DNA from: Ancylobacter aquaticus
GTDB lineage: Bacteria > Pseudomonadota > Alphaproteobacteria > Rhizobiales > Xanthobacteraceae
Length of the DNA stretch: 64,000 bases
Assembly: GCF_004339465.1 (NCBI RefSeq)
Contig: NZ_SMFY01000001.1
Coordinates: forward strand, 1,922,001 to 1,986,000
Reading direction: 5' to 3'
A model generated the notes under the pieces. That model had not been told where the DNA came from. It searched no databases and saw only the letters and a list, made by a program, of their open reading frames with translations. The position numbers were made by a program, and so were the translations under genes. Below, one piece after another: positions 41,305 to 53,087 of the stretch (its first letter is position 1; each line of letters begins with the position of its first letter).

Positions 41305-42479
41305 GTACGCGCAGCATGAGTACGTCCCCTATGAGCATGACACGTCAGCCCGCGCTGCTGGGCACCAGCGGCCTCATCTTCCTCGCCGTGCTGTTTGTTG
41401 CGGCGGTGCTGGTACCGGTGCTCAACCTCTACGCCGCGCCGGATTCGGCCGTGCACGTGCCGACCTATGTGGTCTCGCTGCTCGGCAAGTATTTGACCTA
41501 TGCGCTTCTCGCGCTCTCGGTCGATCTCATCTGGGGCTATGTCGGCATTCTTTCGCTGGGCCAGGGCGCGTTCTTCGCGCTCGGTGGCTATGCGATGGGC
41601 ATGTATCTGATGCGCCAGATCGGCACGCGCGGGGTTTATGGCGACCCTGTCCTGCCGGACTTCATGGTGTTCCTCAACTGGAAGGAGCTGCCGTGGTTCT
41701 GGTACGGCTTCGACATGTTCCCCTTCGCCGCGCTGATGGTGCTGCTGGCGCCGGGCCTTCTCGCGCTGGTGTTCGGCTGGTTCGCCTTCCGCTCGCGCGT
41801 CACCGGCGTGTACCTTTCCATCATCACCCAGGCGATGACCTTCGCCCTGCTGCTGGCGTTCTTCCGCAACGACATGGGTTTTGGCGGCAATAACGGGCTT
41901 ACCGACTTCAAGGACATTCTCGGCTTCAACATCCAGGCGGACGGGACGCGGCTGACTCTGTTCGTGCTCTCGGCGCTGGCACTGGGGCTCGGCTATATCC
42001 TGTGCCGCTTCCTCGTGCGCTCGCATTTCGGCAAGGTGCTGGTCGCCGTCCGCGATGCGGAAACGCGGGTGCGCTTCACCGGCTACCGGGCGGAGAACTA
42101 CAAGCTGGTGGCGTTCGTCGTCTCGGCCATGCTGGCGGGCATCGCCGGCGCGCTTTACGTGCCGCAGGTCGGCATCATCAACCCCTCGGAATTCTCGCCG
42201 GCCAATTCGATCGAGATCATCGTCTGGGTGGCGGTGGGCGGGCGCGGCACGCTGGTGGGCGCGGCGCTGGGGGCGGTGCTGGTGAACTACGCCAAGACCT
42301 ACTTCACCTCCGGCATGCTCGCGCCCTACTGGCTGTTCATGCTCGGCGGCCTGTTCGTCGCCGTCACCCTGTTCCTGCCCAAGGGCATCGTCGGCACCTA
42401 TTACGACTGGCGCGAGAAGCGCCGGCAGCATGACGATATTCCCGACGAACCGCTCGCCACGCCTCGGCCGGCCGAGTAA
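41301..42479 (+). CDS. urtC: Urea ABC transporter permease UrtC
   Basis: 392 residues, LivM type. About ten membrane helices; DLIWGYVGILSLGQGAFFALGGY, VYLSIITQAMTFALLLAFFRN, MGFGGNNGLTDFKDILGF and VAVGGRGTLVGAALGAVLVNY are UrtC landmarks. The N-terminus contains three closely spaced Met codons produced by a small repeat (ATGAGTACG twice, then ATGAGCATG), so the exact start is uncertain; 41301 is chosen for the ATGA overlap with urtB and GGGGAGG upstream. A His/Arg-rich polar tail ends the protein. Confidence 0.95.
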   Translation: MSTRSMSTSPMSMTRQPALLGTSGLIFLAVLFVAAVLVPVLNLYAAPDSAVHVPTYVVSLLGKYLTYALLALSVDLIWGYVGILSLGQGAFFALGGYAMGMYLMRQIGTRGVYGDPVLPDFMVFLNWKELPWFWYGFDMFPFAALMVLLAPGLLALVFGWFAFRSRVTGVYLSIITQAMTFALLLAFFRNDMGFGGNNGLTDFKDILGFNIQADGTRLTLFVLSALALGLGYILCRFLVRSHFGKVLVAVRDAETRVRFTGYRAENYKLVAFVVSAMLAGIAGALYVPQVGIINPSEFSPANSIEIIVWVAVGGRGTLVGAALGAVLVNYAKTYFTSGMLAPYWLFMLGGLFVAVTLFLPKGIVGTYYDWREKRRQHDDIPDEPLATPRPAE

Positions 42480-42490
42480 GGGAAGCCGAA

Positions 42491-43303
42491 ATGACCGACA
42501 TCGCCATTCCTGAACCCACTACCGCCGCCGAGCCGGCACCCGCCGCCAAAAAGGAACTGACCGAAGCGCTCCTCTACCTCGACGCCGTCACCGTCACCTT
42601 CGACGGATTCAGGGCGCTCAACGCTTTGTCCTTCACCGTCGACCCCGGCGAGATGCGGGCCGTCATCGGCCCCAATGGCGCGGGAAAGACGACGATGATG
42701 GACGTCATCACCGGCAAGACCCGCCCCGACCGGGGTGACGTGTTCTTCAATGGCGGCACCACCGACCTGACCAAGCTGGACGAGACGCAGATCGCCACGC
42801 TGGGCATCGGCCGCAAGTTCCAGAAGCCGACGGTTTTCGAGAACCATACGGTCCTCGACAATCTGCGCCTCGCGCTGAAGGGCCAGCGCCGGGCGTTGCC
42901 GAACATCTTCCACCGCGAAAGCGCGGCGGCGCGCGAGCGTATCGACGAGATCTTCGAGACGATCCGACTGACGGAGCACCGCGACCGGCTCGGTGGCGCG
43001 CTCTCGCACGGGCAGAAGCAGTGGCTGGAGATCGGCATGCTGCTGGCGCAGGATCCCAAGCTGCTGCTGGTCGACGAGCCGGTGGCCGGCATGACCGACG
43101 CCGAGACCGCCCAGACCGCCGAACTGCTGCGCGAAATCAACGCCAACGGCCATTCGGTGGTGGTGGTGGAGCACGACATGACCTTCGTGCGCGATCTCGG
43201 CGTGCGGGTCATGTGCCTGCATGAAGGCTCGGTGCTGGCCGAGGGCACGCTCGACCAGGTCAGCGCCAATGAGCGCGTCATCGAAGTCTATCTGGGGCGC
43301 TGA
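42491..43303 (+). CDS. urtD: Urea ABC transporter ATP-binding protein UrtD
   Basis: 270 residues, LivG type. Walker A GPNGAGKTTMMDVITG, signature LSHGQKQWLEIG and Walker B LLLVDEPVAGM are present; the SHGQKQWLEIGM form is characteristic of UrtD. It couples ATP hydrolysis to urea import. The first about 25 residues are an Ala/Pro-rich extension. It starts 11 bases after urtC and is followed within seven bases by urtE. Confidence 0.96.
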   Translation: MTDIAIPEPTTAAEPAPAAKKELTEALLYLDAVTVTFDGFRALNALSFTVDPGEMRAVIGPNGAGKTTMMDVITGKTRPDRGDVFFNGGTTDLTKLDETQIATLGIGRKFQKPTVFENHTVLDNLRLALKGQRRALPNIFHRESAAARERIDEIFETIRLTEHRDRLGGALSHGQKQWLEIGMLLAQDPKLLLVDEPVAGMTDAETAQTAELLREINANGHSVVVVEHDMTFVRDLGVRVMCLHEGSVLAEGTLDQVSANERVIEVYLGR

Positions 43304-43309
43304 AGGCTC

Positions 43310-44005
43310 ATGCTGGAAGTTCAGGACATCAACCTTTTCTACGGCGCGGCGCAGGCGCTGCGTGGCGTCTCGCTTACCGCCGAACCCGGCAAGGTGACGT
43401 GCGTGCTGGGGCGCAACGGCGTGGGCAAGACCAGCCTGATGCGCGCCATTGTCGGGCAGGCGCCGGTGGCCAAGGGATCGGTCCGCTTCAACGGCGAGGA
43501 CATCACGACGATGGCCCCTTCCGAGCGGGCGCGGCGCGGCATCGCCTTCGTGCCGCAGGGCCGCGAGATCTTCCCGCTTCTGACAGTGGCGGAGAATCTG
43601 GAAACCGGCTTTGCGCCGCTGAAGCGCGCGGACCGTTTCATACCCGACGACGTGTTCTCGCTGTTCCCGGTGCTGGATTCGATGATGCGCCGGCGCGGCG
43701 GCGACCTTTCCGGCGGCCAGCAGCAGCAGCTCGCCATCGGCCGCGCGCTGACCATGCGGCCCAAGGTGCTGGTGCTGGACGAGCCGACCGAGGGCATCCA
43801 GCCTTCCATCATCAAGGATATCGGCAACGCCATCCGCTACTTGCGCTCCAAGGGCGACATCGCCATCGTGCTGGTCGAGCAGTATTTCGACTTCGCCAAG
43901 GAACTCGCCGACCATTTCATCGTGATGGAGCGCGGGGCGGTGGTGATGTCGGGCGACGGTGCCGCCCTTGAGGATCCCGATGTTCGTAACCGCATTGCTG
44001 TCTGA
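43310..44005 (+). CDS. urtE: Urea ABC transporter ATP-binding protein UrtE
   Basis: 231 residues, LivF type. Walker A LGRNGVGKTSLMRAIVG, signature LSGGQQQQLAIGRAL and Walker B VLVLDEPTEGIQPSII are complete. FDGVDLF-type opening DINLFYGAAQALRGVSL is standard for UrtE. Together with UrtD it powers the UrtBC channel. Its last 26 bases overlap the start of ureD, tying transport and urease production translationally. Confidence 0.96.
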   Translation: MLEVQDINLFYGAAQALRGVSLTAEPGKVTCVLGRNGVGKTSLMRAIVGQAPVAKGSVRFNGEDITTMAPSERARRGIAFVPQGREIFPLLTVAENLETGFAPLKRADRFIPDDVFSLFPVLDSMMRRRGGDLSGGQQQQLAIGRALTMRPKVLVLDEPTEGIQPSIIKDIGNAIRYLRSKGDIAIVLVEQYFDFAKELADHFIVMERGAVVMSGDGAALEDPDVRNRIAV

Positions 44006-44873
44006 CACTGCCGCTGCCACCATCCCGGTCGAGCGGCGCGGGCAAGGGCGCGTTCTGGTCGAGGCGCGGGCGCTGGACGGGCGCACGGTGCGCGGGCGGA
44101 TCGAGGAGGAAGGTTTCGCCCGGGTGCGCTTTCCGCGTTCCGGCCGGCGCGGGGGGGCGCTGGAAGCGGTGATGATCAACACTGGCGGTGGTCTTGCCGG
44201 TGGCGACGCTTCGCACAGCTGCCTTCATGCCGGGCGCGATGCCCAGTTTGTGGTCACGACCCAGGCGGCGGAGAAGATCTATCGCTCGGATGGCGCGCTC
44301 TCGCGGATTGCTGTCGAGCTGAGTGCGGAGACCGGCGCCCGCCTTCACTGGATGCCGCAGGCGACCATTGTGTTCGATGGCGCGCGGGTCGAACGCTCCA
44401 TCGCTGCCGAAATGGCGCCCGATGCCCAGCTTCTGCTGGTCGAGCCGGTCATCCTGGGGCGCACGGCGCGCGGCGAGCGGCTCTCCTATGGCCAATTGCA
44501 CGATCGCTGGCGCATTCGCCGCGGCGGGCGACTGATCTATGCCGATGGGCTGCAGCTCGATGGCGACATCGCGGCCACGCTTGACCGGCCCGCCACGGCT
44601 GGGGGCTGGGCGGCCTTCGCGACGCTGCTGCTGGTGTCGCCCGATGCGGAGGGCCGGCTGGACGATGTGCGCGCGGCGCTCGGCCTGGGGGAAAGCGGGC
44701 CGGATGGCATGGCACGCGAACTCCCCGATGGCCTCGATGCCGGGGCGAGCGCGTGGGACGGGATGATCTCCGTGCGCCTGCTCGCCCGCAACGGCGCGCC
44801 GCTTGAGACCGCGATCCGCCGGGCGATCGCCGCGCTGGGTGTCGGCGAGGTGCCGCGCATCTGGCACTCCTGA
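43980..44873 (+). CDS. ureD: Urease accessory protein UreD
   Basis: 297 residues. MINTGGGLAGGD, QAAEKIYRSDG, LHWMPQATIVFDGARVERS and ILGRTARGE are the conserved UreD segments. UreD binds the urease apoprotein and, with UreF and UreG, brings nickel to the active site. The ATG at 43980 was chosen because TGAGGA lies just upstream; a frame from 43959 would add seven residues. The start lies inside the urtE coding end, in another frame. The ureAB gene starts 57 bases after its stop. Confidence 0.94.
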   Translation: MFVTALLSDTAAATIPVERRGQGRVLVEARALDGRTVRGRIEEEGFARVRFPRSGRRGGALEAVMINTGGGLAGGDASHSCLHAGRDAQFVVTTQAAEKIYRSDGALSRIAVELSAETGARLHWMPQATIVFDGARVERSIAAEMAPDAQLLLVEPVILGRTARGERLSYGQLHDRWRIRRGGRLIYADGLQLDGDIAATLDRPATAGGWAAFATLLLVSPDAEGRLDDVRAALGLGESGPDGMARELPDGLDAGASAWDGMISVRLLARNGAPLETAIRRAIAALGVGEVPRIWHS

Positions 44874-44930
44874 TGCAAGCCGCTTGTTGTTTGAACTGAA
44901 ATTCGCTTTTGAAGAGCCGGAGACGCACCG

Positions 44931-45551
<621 letters not shown>

Positions 45552-45614
45552 CGTCTCTCGCCTGAAGATAGTGCCGCGCCCTGCGCCTCAACGTTTGCCG
45601 AAACGGATCGCTCC

Positions 45615-47327
<1,713 letters not shown>

Positions 47328-47345
47328 GTGTGGGGAAAGTGCTCC

Positions 47346-47456
47346 GTTCCGGCATCCTTCCAGGCTCGCGGCGCTCGCGCCTCAAGATGACGTAGCGCCG
47401 GAAGCAACGCCATCCTGAGGTGCTGACCTCTGGTCGGCCTCGAAGGATGTCGGAAC
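47346..47456. repeat. Long palindromic element between ureC and ureE
   Basis: Arms GTTCCGGCATCCTTC (47346-47360) and GAAGGATGTCGGAAC (47442-47456) match as an inverted pair at 14 of 15 positions; inside are CATCCTGAGG and CCTCGAAGGATG of the common Rhizobiales palindromic type. It may form a large mRNA hairpin that shields or separates the ureE-ureF-ureG part of the message. Confidence 0.75.
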
Positions 47457-47484
47457 AGAGCGCGCCCCCACCCGGAGTTTTATC

Positions 47485-48252
47485 ATGATCCGTGCCCGCC
47501 AGATTCTTCCCGCTGGTAGCTGGGATGCCGCCACCGCTGCCGACCGTGTCGTGCTGCCCCATGACGGGCGCTACCGCCGGCGCATCGCCATGCGCGGCGA
47601 GGGCGACGTCGCGTTCCTGCTGGATCTTGCCGAGGCGACGCGGCTGAAGGACGGCGACGGGCTGAAGCTCGACGACGATCGCGTTGTCGCGGTGGTCGCG
47701 GCCGAGGAGCCGGTGGCGGAGATCGTGGCGCGCGACGCCCATCACCTTGCCCGCCTTGCCTGGCACCTGGGTAACCGGCATGTGGCGGCGGAGCTTCTGG
47801 CCGACCGCATCCGCATCGCCCGCGACAGCGTGCTGGAGGAGATGGCGCGCGGCCTTGGCGCCAGCGTCGAGATTGTCGAGGCGGCCTTCGAGCCCGAGGG
47901 CGGCGCCTACGAGGCCGCCGAGGCGCACGACCATGGCGCGCACGGGCACAAGGCGCATGAGCATGTGCACGGTGATGACTGCGGCTGCGGCCACGATCAC
48001 GGGCACGAGCGCCATGGGCATGAACAGCACAAGCACGGGCACCATGATCACGGGCACGAGCCTCACGGCCACGAGCCGCACGGGCACGAGCCGCCGCACG
48101 CCCCGGCGCGCGACGTGCTGCATGTACAGGCCGCAGCGCCGGCCCATGAGCACGGGGCGGACTGCGGCTGCGGGCACGACCATGCTCACGATCATGGTCA
48201 TGCGCACGATCACGGCCATGCCCATGGTCACGACCACAAGCACGGCCACTAG
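47485..48252 (+). CDS. ureE: Urease accessory nickel chaperone UreE with long His-rich tail
   Basis: 255 residues. Residues 1-146 are the UreE core with VVLPHDGRYRRRI, LLDLAEATRLKDGDGL and the metal-binding HLARLAWHLGNRHV. Residues 147-255 are almost entirely a metal-binding tail: about 39 histidines by hand count in serial HGH, HDH and HEP units plus two CGCGHDH motifs (near 166-172 and 227-233). Klebsiella UreE has a far shorter tail. It delivers nickel to urease and probably stores or buffers it. It starts after a long palindromic repeat; ureF starts nine bases after its stop. Confidence 0.95.
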   Translation: MIRARQILPAGSWDAATAADRVVLPHDGRYRRRIAMRGEGDVAFLLDLAEATRLKDGDGLKLDDDRVVAVVAAEEPVAEIVARDAHHLARLAWHLGNRHVAAELLADRIRIARDSVLEEMARGLGASVEIVEAAFEPEGGAYEAAEAHDHGAHGHKAHEHVHGDDCGCGHDHGHERHGHEQHKHGHHDHGHEPHGHEPHGHEPPHAPARDVLHVQAAAPAHEHGADCGCGHDHAHDHGHAHDHGHAHGHDHKHGH

Positions 48253-48261
48253 GACGCAACC

Positions 48262-48969
48262 ATGAGCGAGGCCGCTTCGGCGCCGGACGGCGGCTCGCCC
48301 GATCTTCTGGCGCTGTTCGTCTGGCTCTCGCCGGCCTATCCGGTGGGAGCCTTCGCCTATTCGCACGGGCTTGAATGGGCGGTCGAGACGCAGGTTGTCG
48401 GCGATCTCGCCTCGCTGACCGGGTGGGTCGACGATCTGCTTCGCCATGGCGGCCCCTTCGCCGATGCGGTTCTGATGGCACACAGCTTCGAGGCGGTGCG
48501 CGCGGGCGATGACGAACGGTTGCGCGATGTCCTGGAACTCGCCGCCGCCTTCGCCCCGTCGCGCGAGCGGCAGATGGAAACGCTGAACCAGGGTGACGCC
48601 TTCCTCGCCGCCACCCGTGCCGCCTGGCCGGCGCCGGCTCTGGACAGGCTAATGGCTATCTGGGACGGCCGCGTGGCCTATCCCGTCGCCGTGGGTATCG
48701 CCGCCGCCGCGCATGGCCTGCCGCTGCCCGCGACGCTCTCCCTCTACCTCAACGCAGTGGCGGCCAATCTGATCTCCGCCGCCGTGCGCCTCGTGCCGCT
48801 TGGCCAGACCGACGGCAACCGGGCGCTGGCGGCGGCAACGCGGACCGTGCGCGAGGTCGCGCCGCAGGTGGTGGGCGTCACGCTCGACAGGCTGGGTGGG
48901 GCGGCACTGAAATCCGATATCGCGTCGATGCGCCACGAGACGCAGTACACGCGGCTGTTCCGAAGCTGA
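48262..48969 (+). CDS. ureF: Urease accessory protein UreF
   Basis: 235 residues, all helical. [25 protein letters not shown] is split here as [18 protein letters not shown], the UreF N-terminal signature, and the end carries LGQTDGNR and [18 protein letters not shown], the conserved C-terminus that binds UreD and UreG. UreF acts as a GTPase regulator of UreG during nickel insertion. ATG 48262 follows ureE by nine bases; ureG follows after 16. Confidence 0.95.
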   Translation: MSEAASAPDGGSPDLLALFVWLSPAYPVGAFAYSHGLEWAVETQVVGDLASLTGWVDDLLRHGGPFADAVLMAHSFEAVRAGDDERLRDVLELAAAFAPSRERQMETLNQGDAFLAATRAAWPAPALDRLMAIWDGRVAYPVAVGIAAAAHGLPLPATLSLYLNAVAANLISAAVRLVPLGQTDGNRALAAATRTVREVAPQVVGVTLDRLGGAALKSDIASMRHETQYTRLFRS

Positions 48970-48985
48970 AGCGAAGGGGAATTCC

Positions 48986-49642
48986 ATGGCGCACGACACC
49001 AGCGGCCCGCTTCGGGTTGGCATTGGCGGGCCGGTCGGCTCGGGCAAGACAGCGCTGATGGAAGCGCTGTGCCGGGTCTTCCGCGAGCGCTACGACCTCG
49101 CGGCCATCACCAACGACATCTACACCAAGGAGGACGCGGAAATCCTCACCCGCGCCGGGGCTCTCCCGGCGGACCGCATCATGGGCGTGGAGACCGGGGG
49201 CTGCCCGCACACCGCCATTCGCGAGGACGCCTCTGCCAATCTCGCCGCCATCGCCGAGATGCGCGGGCGCTTTCCCCGGCTCGACCTGATCCTCATCGAA
49301 TCCGGCGGCGACAACCTCGCCGCGACGTTCTCGCCGGAACTGGCCGATCTCACCATCTATGTGATCGACGTTTCCGCCGGCGAGAAGATCCCGCGCAAGG
49401 GCGGCCCCGGCATCACCCGTTCGGACCTGCTGGTGATCAACAAGATCGATCTCGCGCCGTATGTCGGCGCCTCGCTGGAGGTGATGGACCGGGATTCGCG
49501 CCGCATGCGCGGACGCCGCCCCTTCGTCTTCGCCAATGTGCGGGCGGGCGATGGCGTCGCCGAGGTGGCGCGCTTCATCGAGGAAGCGGGCGGACTCGCC
49601 GTCGCGGCGACCGGTGGGCGGGGCGAGGCCGCGCAGGTTTGA
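48986..49642 (+). CDS. ureG: Urease accessory GTPase UreG
   Basis: 218 residues. P-loop [12 protein letters not shown] at residues 14-25, [12 protein letters not shown], the nickel-site motif [13 protein letters not shown] (Cys-Pro-His), [17 protein letters not shown] and the GTP-specific [11 protein letters not shown] are complete. UreG is a SIMIBI GTPase that drives nickel transfer in the UreDFG complex. AAGGGGAA precedes its ATG. It is the last gene of the urt-ure operon; no clear terminator follows. Confidence 0.97.
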   Translation: MAHDTSGPLRVGIGGPVGSGKTALMEALCRVFRERYDLAAITNDIYTKEDAEILTRAGALPADRIMGVETGGCPHTAIREDASANLAAIAEMRGRFPRLDLILIESGGDNLAATFSPELADLTIYVIDVSAGEKIPRKGGPGITRSDLLVINKIDLAPYVGASLEVMDRDSRRMRGRRPFVFANVRAGDGVAEVARFIEEAGGLAVAATGGRGEAAQV

Positions 49643-49766
49643 GCGAACCGGCCCGCGTCAGGGGTCGCTACAATGCGGGATATCCCGGCCGCCGGGGGTG
49701 GCGTGCCGGTGCGGCGCGGGCCTTCCCTCTGCTATGGTTTCGTCGGTTTGGAAGGGATTCCATTTG

Positions 49767-51539
49767 ATGAAGTCATTTGCTGCGGGCCGTAAGGCGCGTT
49801 CCGCCCCGCTCTATTCCTCGCGCGGCCCGCGCCTTCCCGACCGGATCGTCGCGCTTTTCGAGGCCTGCTGCGCCAGCGACCGCCGGGCCTGCCTGTTCCT
49901 CGTCGGGCTTTGTCTGGTGGCCCTGCTGCCGGGATTCTTCTCGATTCCGCCAGTGGACCGGGACGGAGCGCGCTTCGCGCTGATCTCCCGGCACATGGTG
50001 GAAACGGGAAATCTCACTGAGACAAGGCTGGGCTGGGAGGCCAAGCGCACGCAGGCACTGGGCCTGCATTGGCTGCAGGCCGGGGTGGTCAAGGCCGCCG
50101 AACTGGTCGGCGTTCCCGAGGCGCCGACCCGGGTCTGGCTCTATCGCGTGCCCTCGCTGGCTGCCGCAATCGGCGCCGTGCTGCTGACATTCTGGGCGGC
50201 ACTGGCTTTCACGCACCGGCGCGCGGCCGTTCTGGCCGCCAGCCTGCTGGCGAGCAGCGTCGCCCTCGGCGTTGGCGGCCGGCTCGCCGTGCCGGAAGTG
50301 TTCCTGGTCGGGTCCGTGGCCGCGATGATGGGAGCCATGGGCCGGCTTTATCTTGCCGAGCGCCAGGACAGGGGCGCCGTCGACTGGCAACAGTCGTCGC
50401 AAGAGGCCCGGCTGGCCCTTGTCTTCTGGTCCGCGCTCGCTTTCAGCCTGTTCACCAAGGGGCTGATGACACCGATCTATGTGGTGTTGCCGTTGGCGGC
50501 GCTGTTGGCGGTGGACCGATCGGCGCTGTTCCTGCGGCGCGCGCGCTCCTATGCCGGGCTCGCCGTGATCCTCGTCGTCGTCATCGGCTGGTTTCTTCTG
50601 CGCCGCTATGGTCCGCCCGAGACGCAGGCGGAGTTCGTCGTGCGCACCCTGCTCGGGCCGGTTGCCGGCGGGTATCAGGGATTTACCGGCCTGCCGGGCG
50701 TCTATCTGCTGCTGTTTTTCGCGCTGTTCTGGCCGGCGGCGCCGCTGGCCGCGCTCGCCTTTCCCATCGTCTGGAAGGCGCGCCGCATCGGTAAGGTGCG
50801 CTTCCTGCTGGCCTGGGTGGTGCCAGTCTGGCTGCTGTTCGAGATATTGCCCACCAAGGTGCCGGCCTATGTGGCGCCAATGCTCCCGGCGGTCGCCATA
50901 CTGATCGCCCTTGCGGTGGAGCGTGGCGCGTTGGCTCTCGGAAACATGCGGCTCGCGCGCGTCCTCTGGCTATGGCCGCTGATCGGGGCGGTGATCGCGG
51001 TGGGGGCGCTTCTGGGCATGGCCGTCTTTGACCGGACGACCAGCGTGCTTGCCTGGCCACTGCTGCTGCTCGGCTTCTTCGCGCTGGTGATCGCGGCGGC
51101 GTCGGTGCGCGAGTATGGCGTCGAGAAGTCGGCGCTGGTGGCTATTGCCGGCATGCTGGTGTCCGGCTTCGGGGTGATGCAACTCGTGCTGCCGAATATC
51201 GATAGCTTCTGGCTGGCTCCCCGCGTGGCGGCGGCCGCGGCACGGGAGCCGTGCGGGGTCGGCTCCGGCCCCATCGAGGTCGGCATAGCGGGTTATAATG
51301 AGCCGAGCTTCGCGCTTCTTCTGCCGGACGCGCCGCGCTTTCTGGACGGGGCGGCCGCGGCCGATTTCCTCAAGGTCGGGGGAGCTTGCCGGGTGGTCTT
51401 TGTGGAACGGCGGCAGGAGCCGCGCTTCGCCCGGCGGGCGGAAGCGATCGGCCTGCGCATCCAGCGCGGGGCCGATCTGCGGGGCTTCGATTACAATGGA
51501 CTGCGCCAGGTGCGGCTCGCGCCCTACCGCCCGGGATGA
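49767..51539 (+). CDS. ArnT-like membrane glycosyltransferase (GT-C fold)
   Basis: 590 residues with about twelve hydrophobic helices. After the first helix lies PPVDRDGARFALISRHMVETG, equivalent to the catalytic loop of ArnT/PMT family lipid-linked sugar transferases (acidic residue followed by Arg), and LWLWP- and LPTKVPAYV-type segments follow. The C-terminal about 130 residues form a soluble periplasmic domain. Members add 4-amino-arabinose or other sugars to lipid A or surface lipids; the substrate here is unknown. ATG 49767 has GAAGGGA upstream; a GTG at 49734 is possible. It is separated from ureG by 124 bases. Confidence 0.87.
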   Translation: MKSFAAGRKARSAPLYSSRGPRLPDRIVALFEACCASDRRACLFLVGLCLVALLPGFFSIPPVDRDGARFALISRHMVETGNLTETRLGWEAKRTQALGLHWLQAGVVKAAELVGVPEAPTRVWLYRVPSLAAAIGAVLLTFWAALAFTHRRAAVLAASLLASSVALGVGGRLAVPEVFLVGSVAAMMGAMGRLYLAERQDRGAVDWQQSSQEARLALVFWSALAFSLFTKGLMTPIYVVLPLAALLAVDRSALFLRRARSYAGLAVILVVVIGWFLLRRYGPPETQAEFVVRTLLGPVAGGYQGFTGLPGVYLLLFFALFWPAAPLAALAFPIVWKARRIGKVRFLLAWVVPVWLLFEILPTKVPAYVAPMLPAVAILIALAVERGALALGNMRLARVLWLWPLIGAVIAVGALLGMAVFDRTTSVLAWPLLLLGFFALVIAAASVREYGVEKSALVAIAGMLVSGFGVMQLVLPNIDSFWLAPRVAAAAAREPCGVGSGPIEVGIAGYNEPSFALLLPDAPRFLDGAAAADFLKVGGACRVVFVERRQEPRFARRAEAIGLRIQRGADLRGFDYNGLRQVRLAPYRPG

Positions 51540-51604
51540 TGCCAGGCGCCATCACCCTGGGGATGATGGCGGGGGCCGTCGCCCTGGGGGGATGAGGCGG
51601 TTGC

Positions 51605-52804
51605 TTAGCGCGATGCTGCCAGCGCCGCGAACCCGGAATCGAGATCGGCGATAAGATCGGCGGGGTCTTCAAGCCCGATCTGCAGGCGGATGGCCGGGCC
51701 GCCCGGGTTCCACCGTGTCGCGGTGCGGTAGCTGCCGCAGTCGAAAGGAATGGCCAGGCTCTCGAAGCCGCCCCAGCTATAGCCGAGACCGAAGAGCGCG
51801 AGAGCGTCGAGAAAGGCGTCGACGGCAGGTTTCGGCGCCGGCTGGAGTATGATGCTGAACAGACCCGAAGCGCCCTTGAAGTCGCGCTTCCACAGGGCGT
51901 GGCCGGGATGCTCCGGCAGGGCGGGATGCAGCACCCGCAGCACTTCCGGCCTGCCGGACAGCCAGCGCGCCACGGCGAGGGCCGATTGCTGGTGATGCTG
52001 CAGCCGCACCGCCATGGTGCGGAGCCCCCGCGCTGCCAGAAAAGCGTCTTCGGGCGCCACGGTGATGCCGAGGTCGCCATGGGTAAGATGGACCCGGCGG
52101 AAGGTCCGCTCATTGGCGGATATGGTGCCGATATTCAGGTCCGAGTGCCCGCCGAGATATTTCGTGCCGGCCTGGATGGAGACGTCGACGCCGAAATCAT
52201 GAGGGCGGAAAAAGAGCGGCGTTGCCCATGTGTTGTCCATCAGCGTGGTGATGTCGTGTGCGGCGGCGGCGGCGGCGGCGGCGACAATGGCCGGCACGTC
52301 CTGGATTTCAAAGGATTGCGAGCCGGGCGACTCCATAAAGATGGCGCGCGTATCGGGGCGGATGAGCCCGGCGATCTCGCCACCGACGAGCGGGTCGTAA
52401 TAGGTGGTCTCGATGCCATAGCGCGGCAGCACCTCGTCGCAGATGCGGCGGGTCGGCTGATAGGCGCTGTCGACCATGAGCAGGTGTTCGCCGGCTTTCA
52501 GCGTCGCGAGCAGGGCGATGCTGACGGCGGAAAGGCCGGAGGGCGTGAGCACGACGCCGGCGCCGCCCTCGATCCGGGTAAGCGCGGCCTCGAGGCTCTC
52601 GACCGTCGGATTGCCGCGCCTTCCATAGGTGTAGCGTCCGGTATGGCCTTCGAGATCGGCGACGGTGGGGGAGAGGACGGTCGATCCCCGGACGATCGGC
52701 GTGTTCACGAAGCCGTCATGGCGAAAAGGGTCGCGTCCGGCGAGGACGAGTTCGGTCTCCATCGAGAGATTGCCGGGGACGGTACTTTTTGTCTTGTTCG
52801 CCAT
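51605..52804 (-). CDS. metC: Cystathionine beta-lyase
   Basis: 399 residues, Cys/Met metabolism PLP family. FVNTPIVRGSTVL, YTYGRRGNPTVESLE, LTPSGLSAVSIAL, MDNTWATPLFFRP and the PLP-lysine motif IQAGTKYLGGHSDLNIG are present; the YGRRGNP and GYSWGGFESL forms favour cystathionine beta-lyase (MetC) over the gamma-synthase. It makes homocysteine for methionine. ATG 52804 is preferred; an earlier ATG at 52843 adds 13 residues. A run of eight GCC/GCG-type codons (52257-52285) encodes a polyalanine stretch. It is divergent from aapJ. Confidence 0.93.
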   Translation of the reverse strand: MANKTKSTVPGNLSMETELVLAGRDPFRHDGFVNTPIVRGSTVLSPTVADLEGHTGRYTYGRRGNPTVESLEAALTRIEGGAGVVLTPSGLSAVSIALLATLKAGEHLLMVDSAYQPTRRICDEVLPRYGIETTYYDPLVGGEIAGLIRPDTRAIFMESPGSQSFEIQDVPAIVAAAAAAAAHDITTLMDNTWATPLFFRPHDFGVDVSIQAGTKYLGGHSDLNIGTISANERTFRRVHLTHGDLGITVAPEDAFLAARGLRTMAVRLQHHQQSALAVARWLSGRPEVLRVLHPALPEHPGHALWKRDFKGASGLFSIILQPAPKPAVDAFLDALALFGLGYSWGGFESLAIPFDCGSYRTATRWNPGGPAIRLQIGLEDPADLIADLDSGFAALAASR

Positions 52805-52996
52805 GGTTGTAGCCTGTCCGAGCCAGTTTATCGAAGGTCGCATAGGGAACGGAGCGGTGTTGCCCCGTCAAGCGCTTGACCGGACCCGATTGCGGCGCTC
52901 TGATGACGCTGCGTCTGCTGCGGTGGTGCCCGAGGGGGTCTTCTGGGCGCCGTCAGACGAAGGAAGCAGGCATGACACGTCGCCGCATGACATCGG

Positions 52997-53012
52997 CGGC
53001 ATGCGAATTGCC
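52997..53012 (+). promoter_or_regulatory. Possible sigma-54 promoter for aapJ
   Basis: CGGCATGCGAATTGCC has GG and GC separated by exactly ten bases and keeps GGCA-G and TTGC of the consensus, with three mismatches at less strict positions. It would start transcription about 65 bases before aapJ. aap operons of rhizobia are nitrogen regulated, which supports but does not prove it. No clear NtrC site was found nearby. Confidence 0.4.
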
Positions 53013-53087
53013 TTTTCTGTCACTCGTGCCGCTCGCGTTCGCGCAGCGGATACGTCAGCTCCAATCCGAATGAAGAAGGCTGCCATC

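Noticed and set aside
52257-52285. Trinucleotide GGC run as a possible phase-variation tract
   Set aside because: It lies in frame inside metC and only changes a polyalanine count, so on/off switching is not expected.
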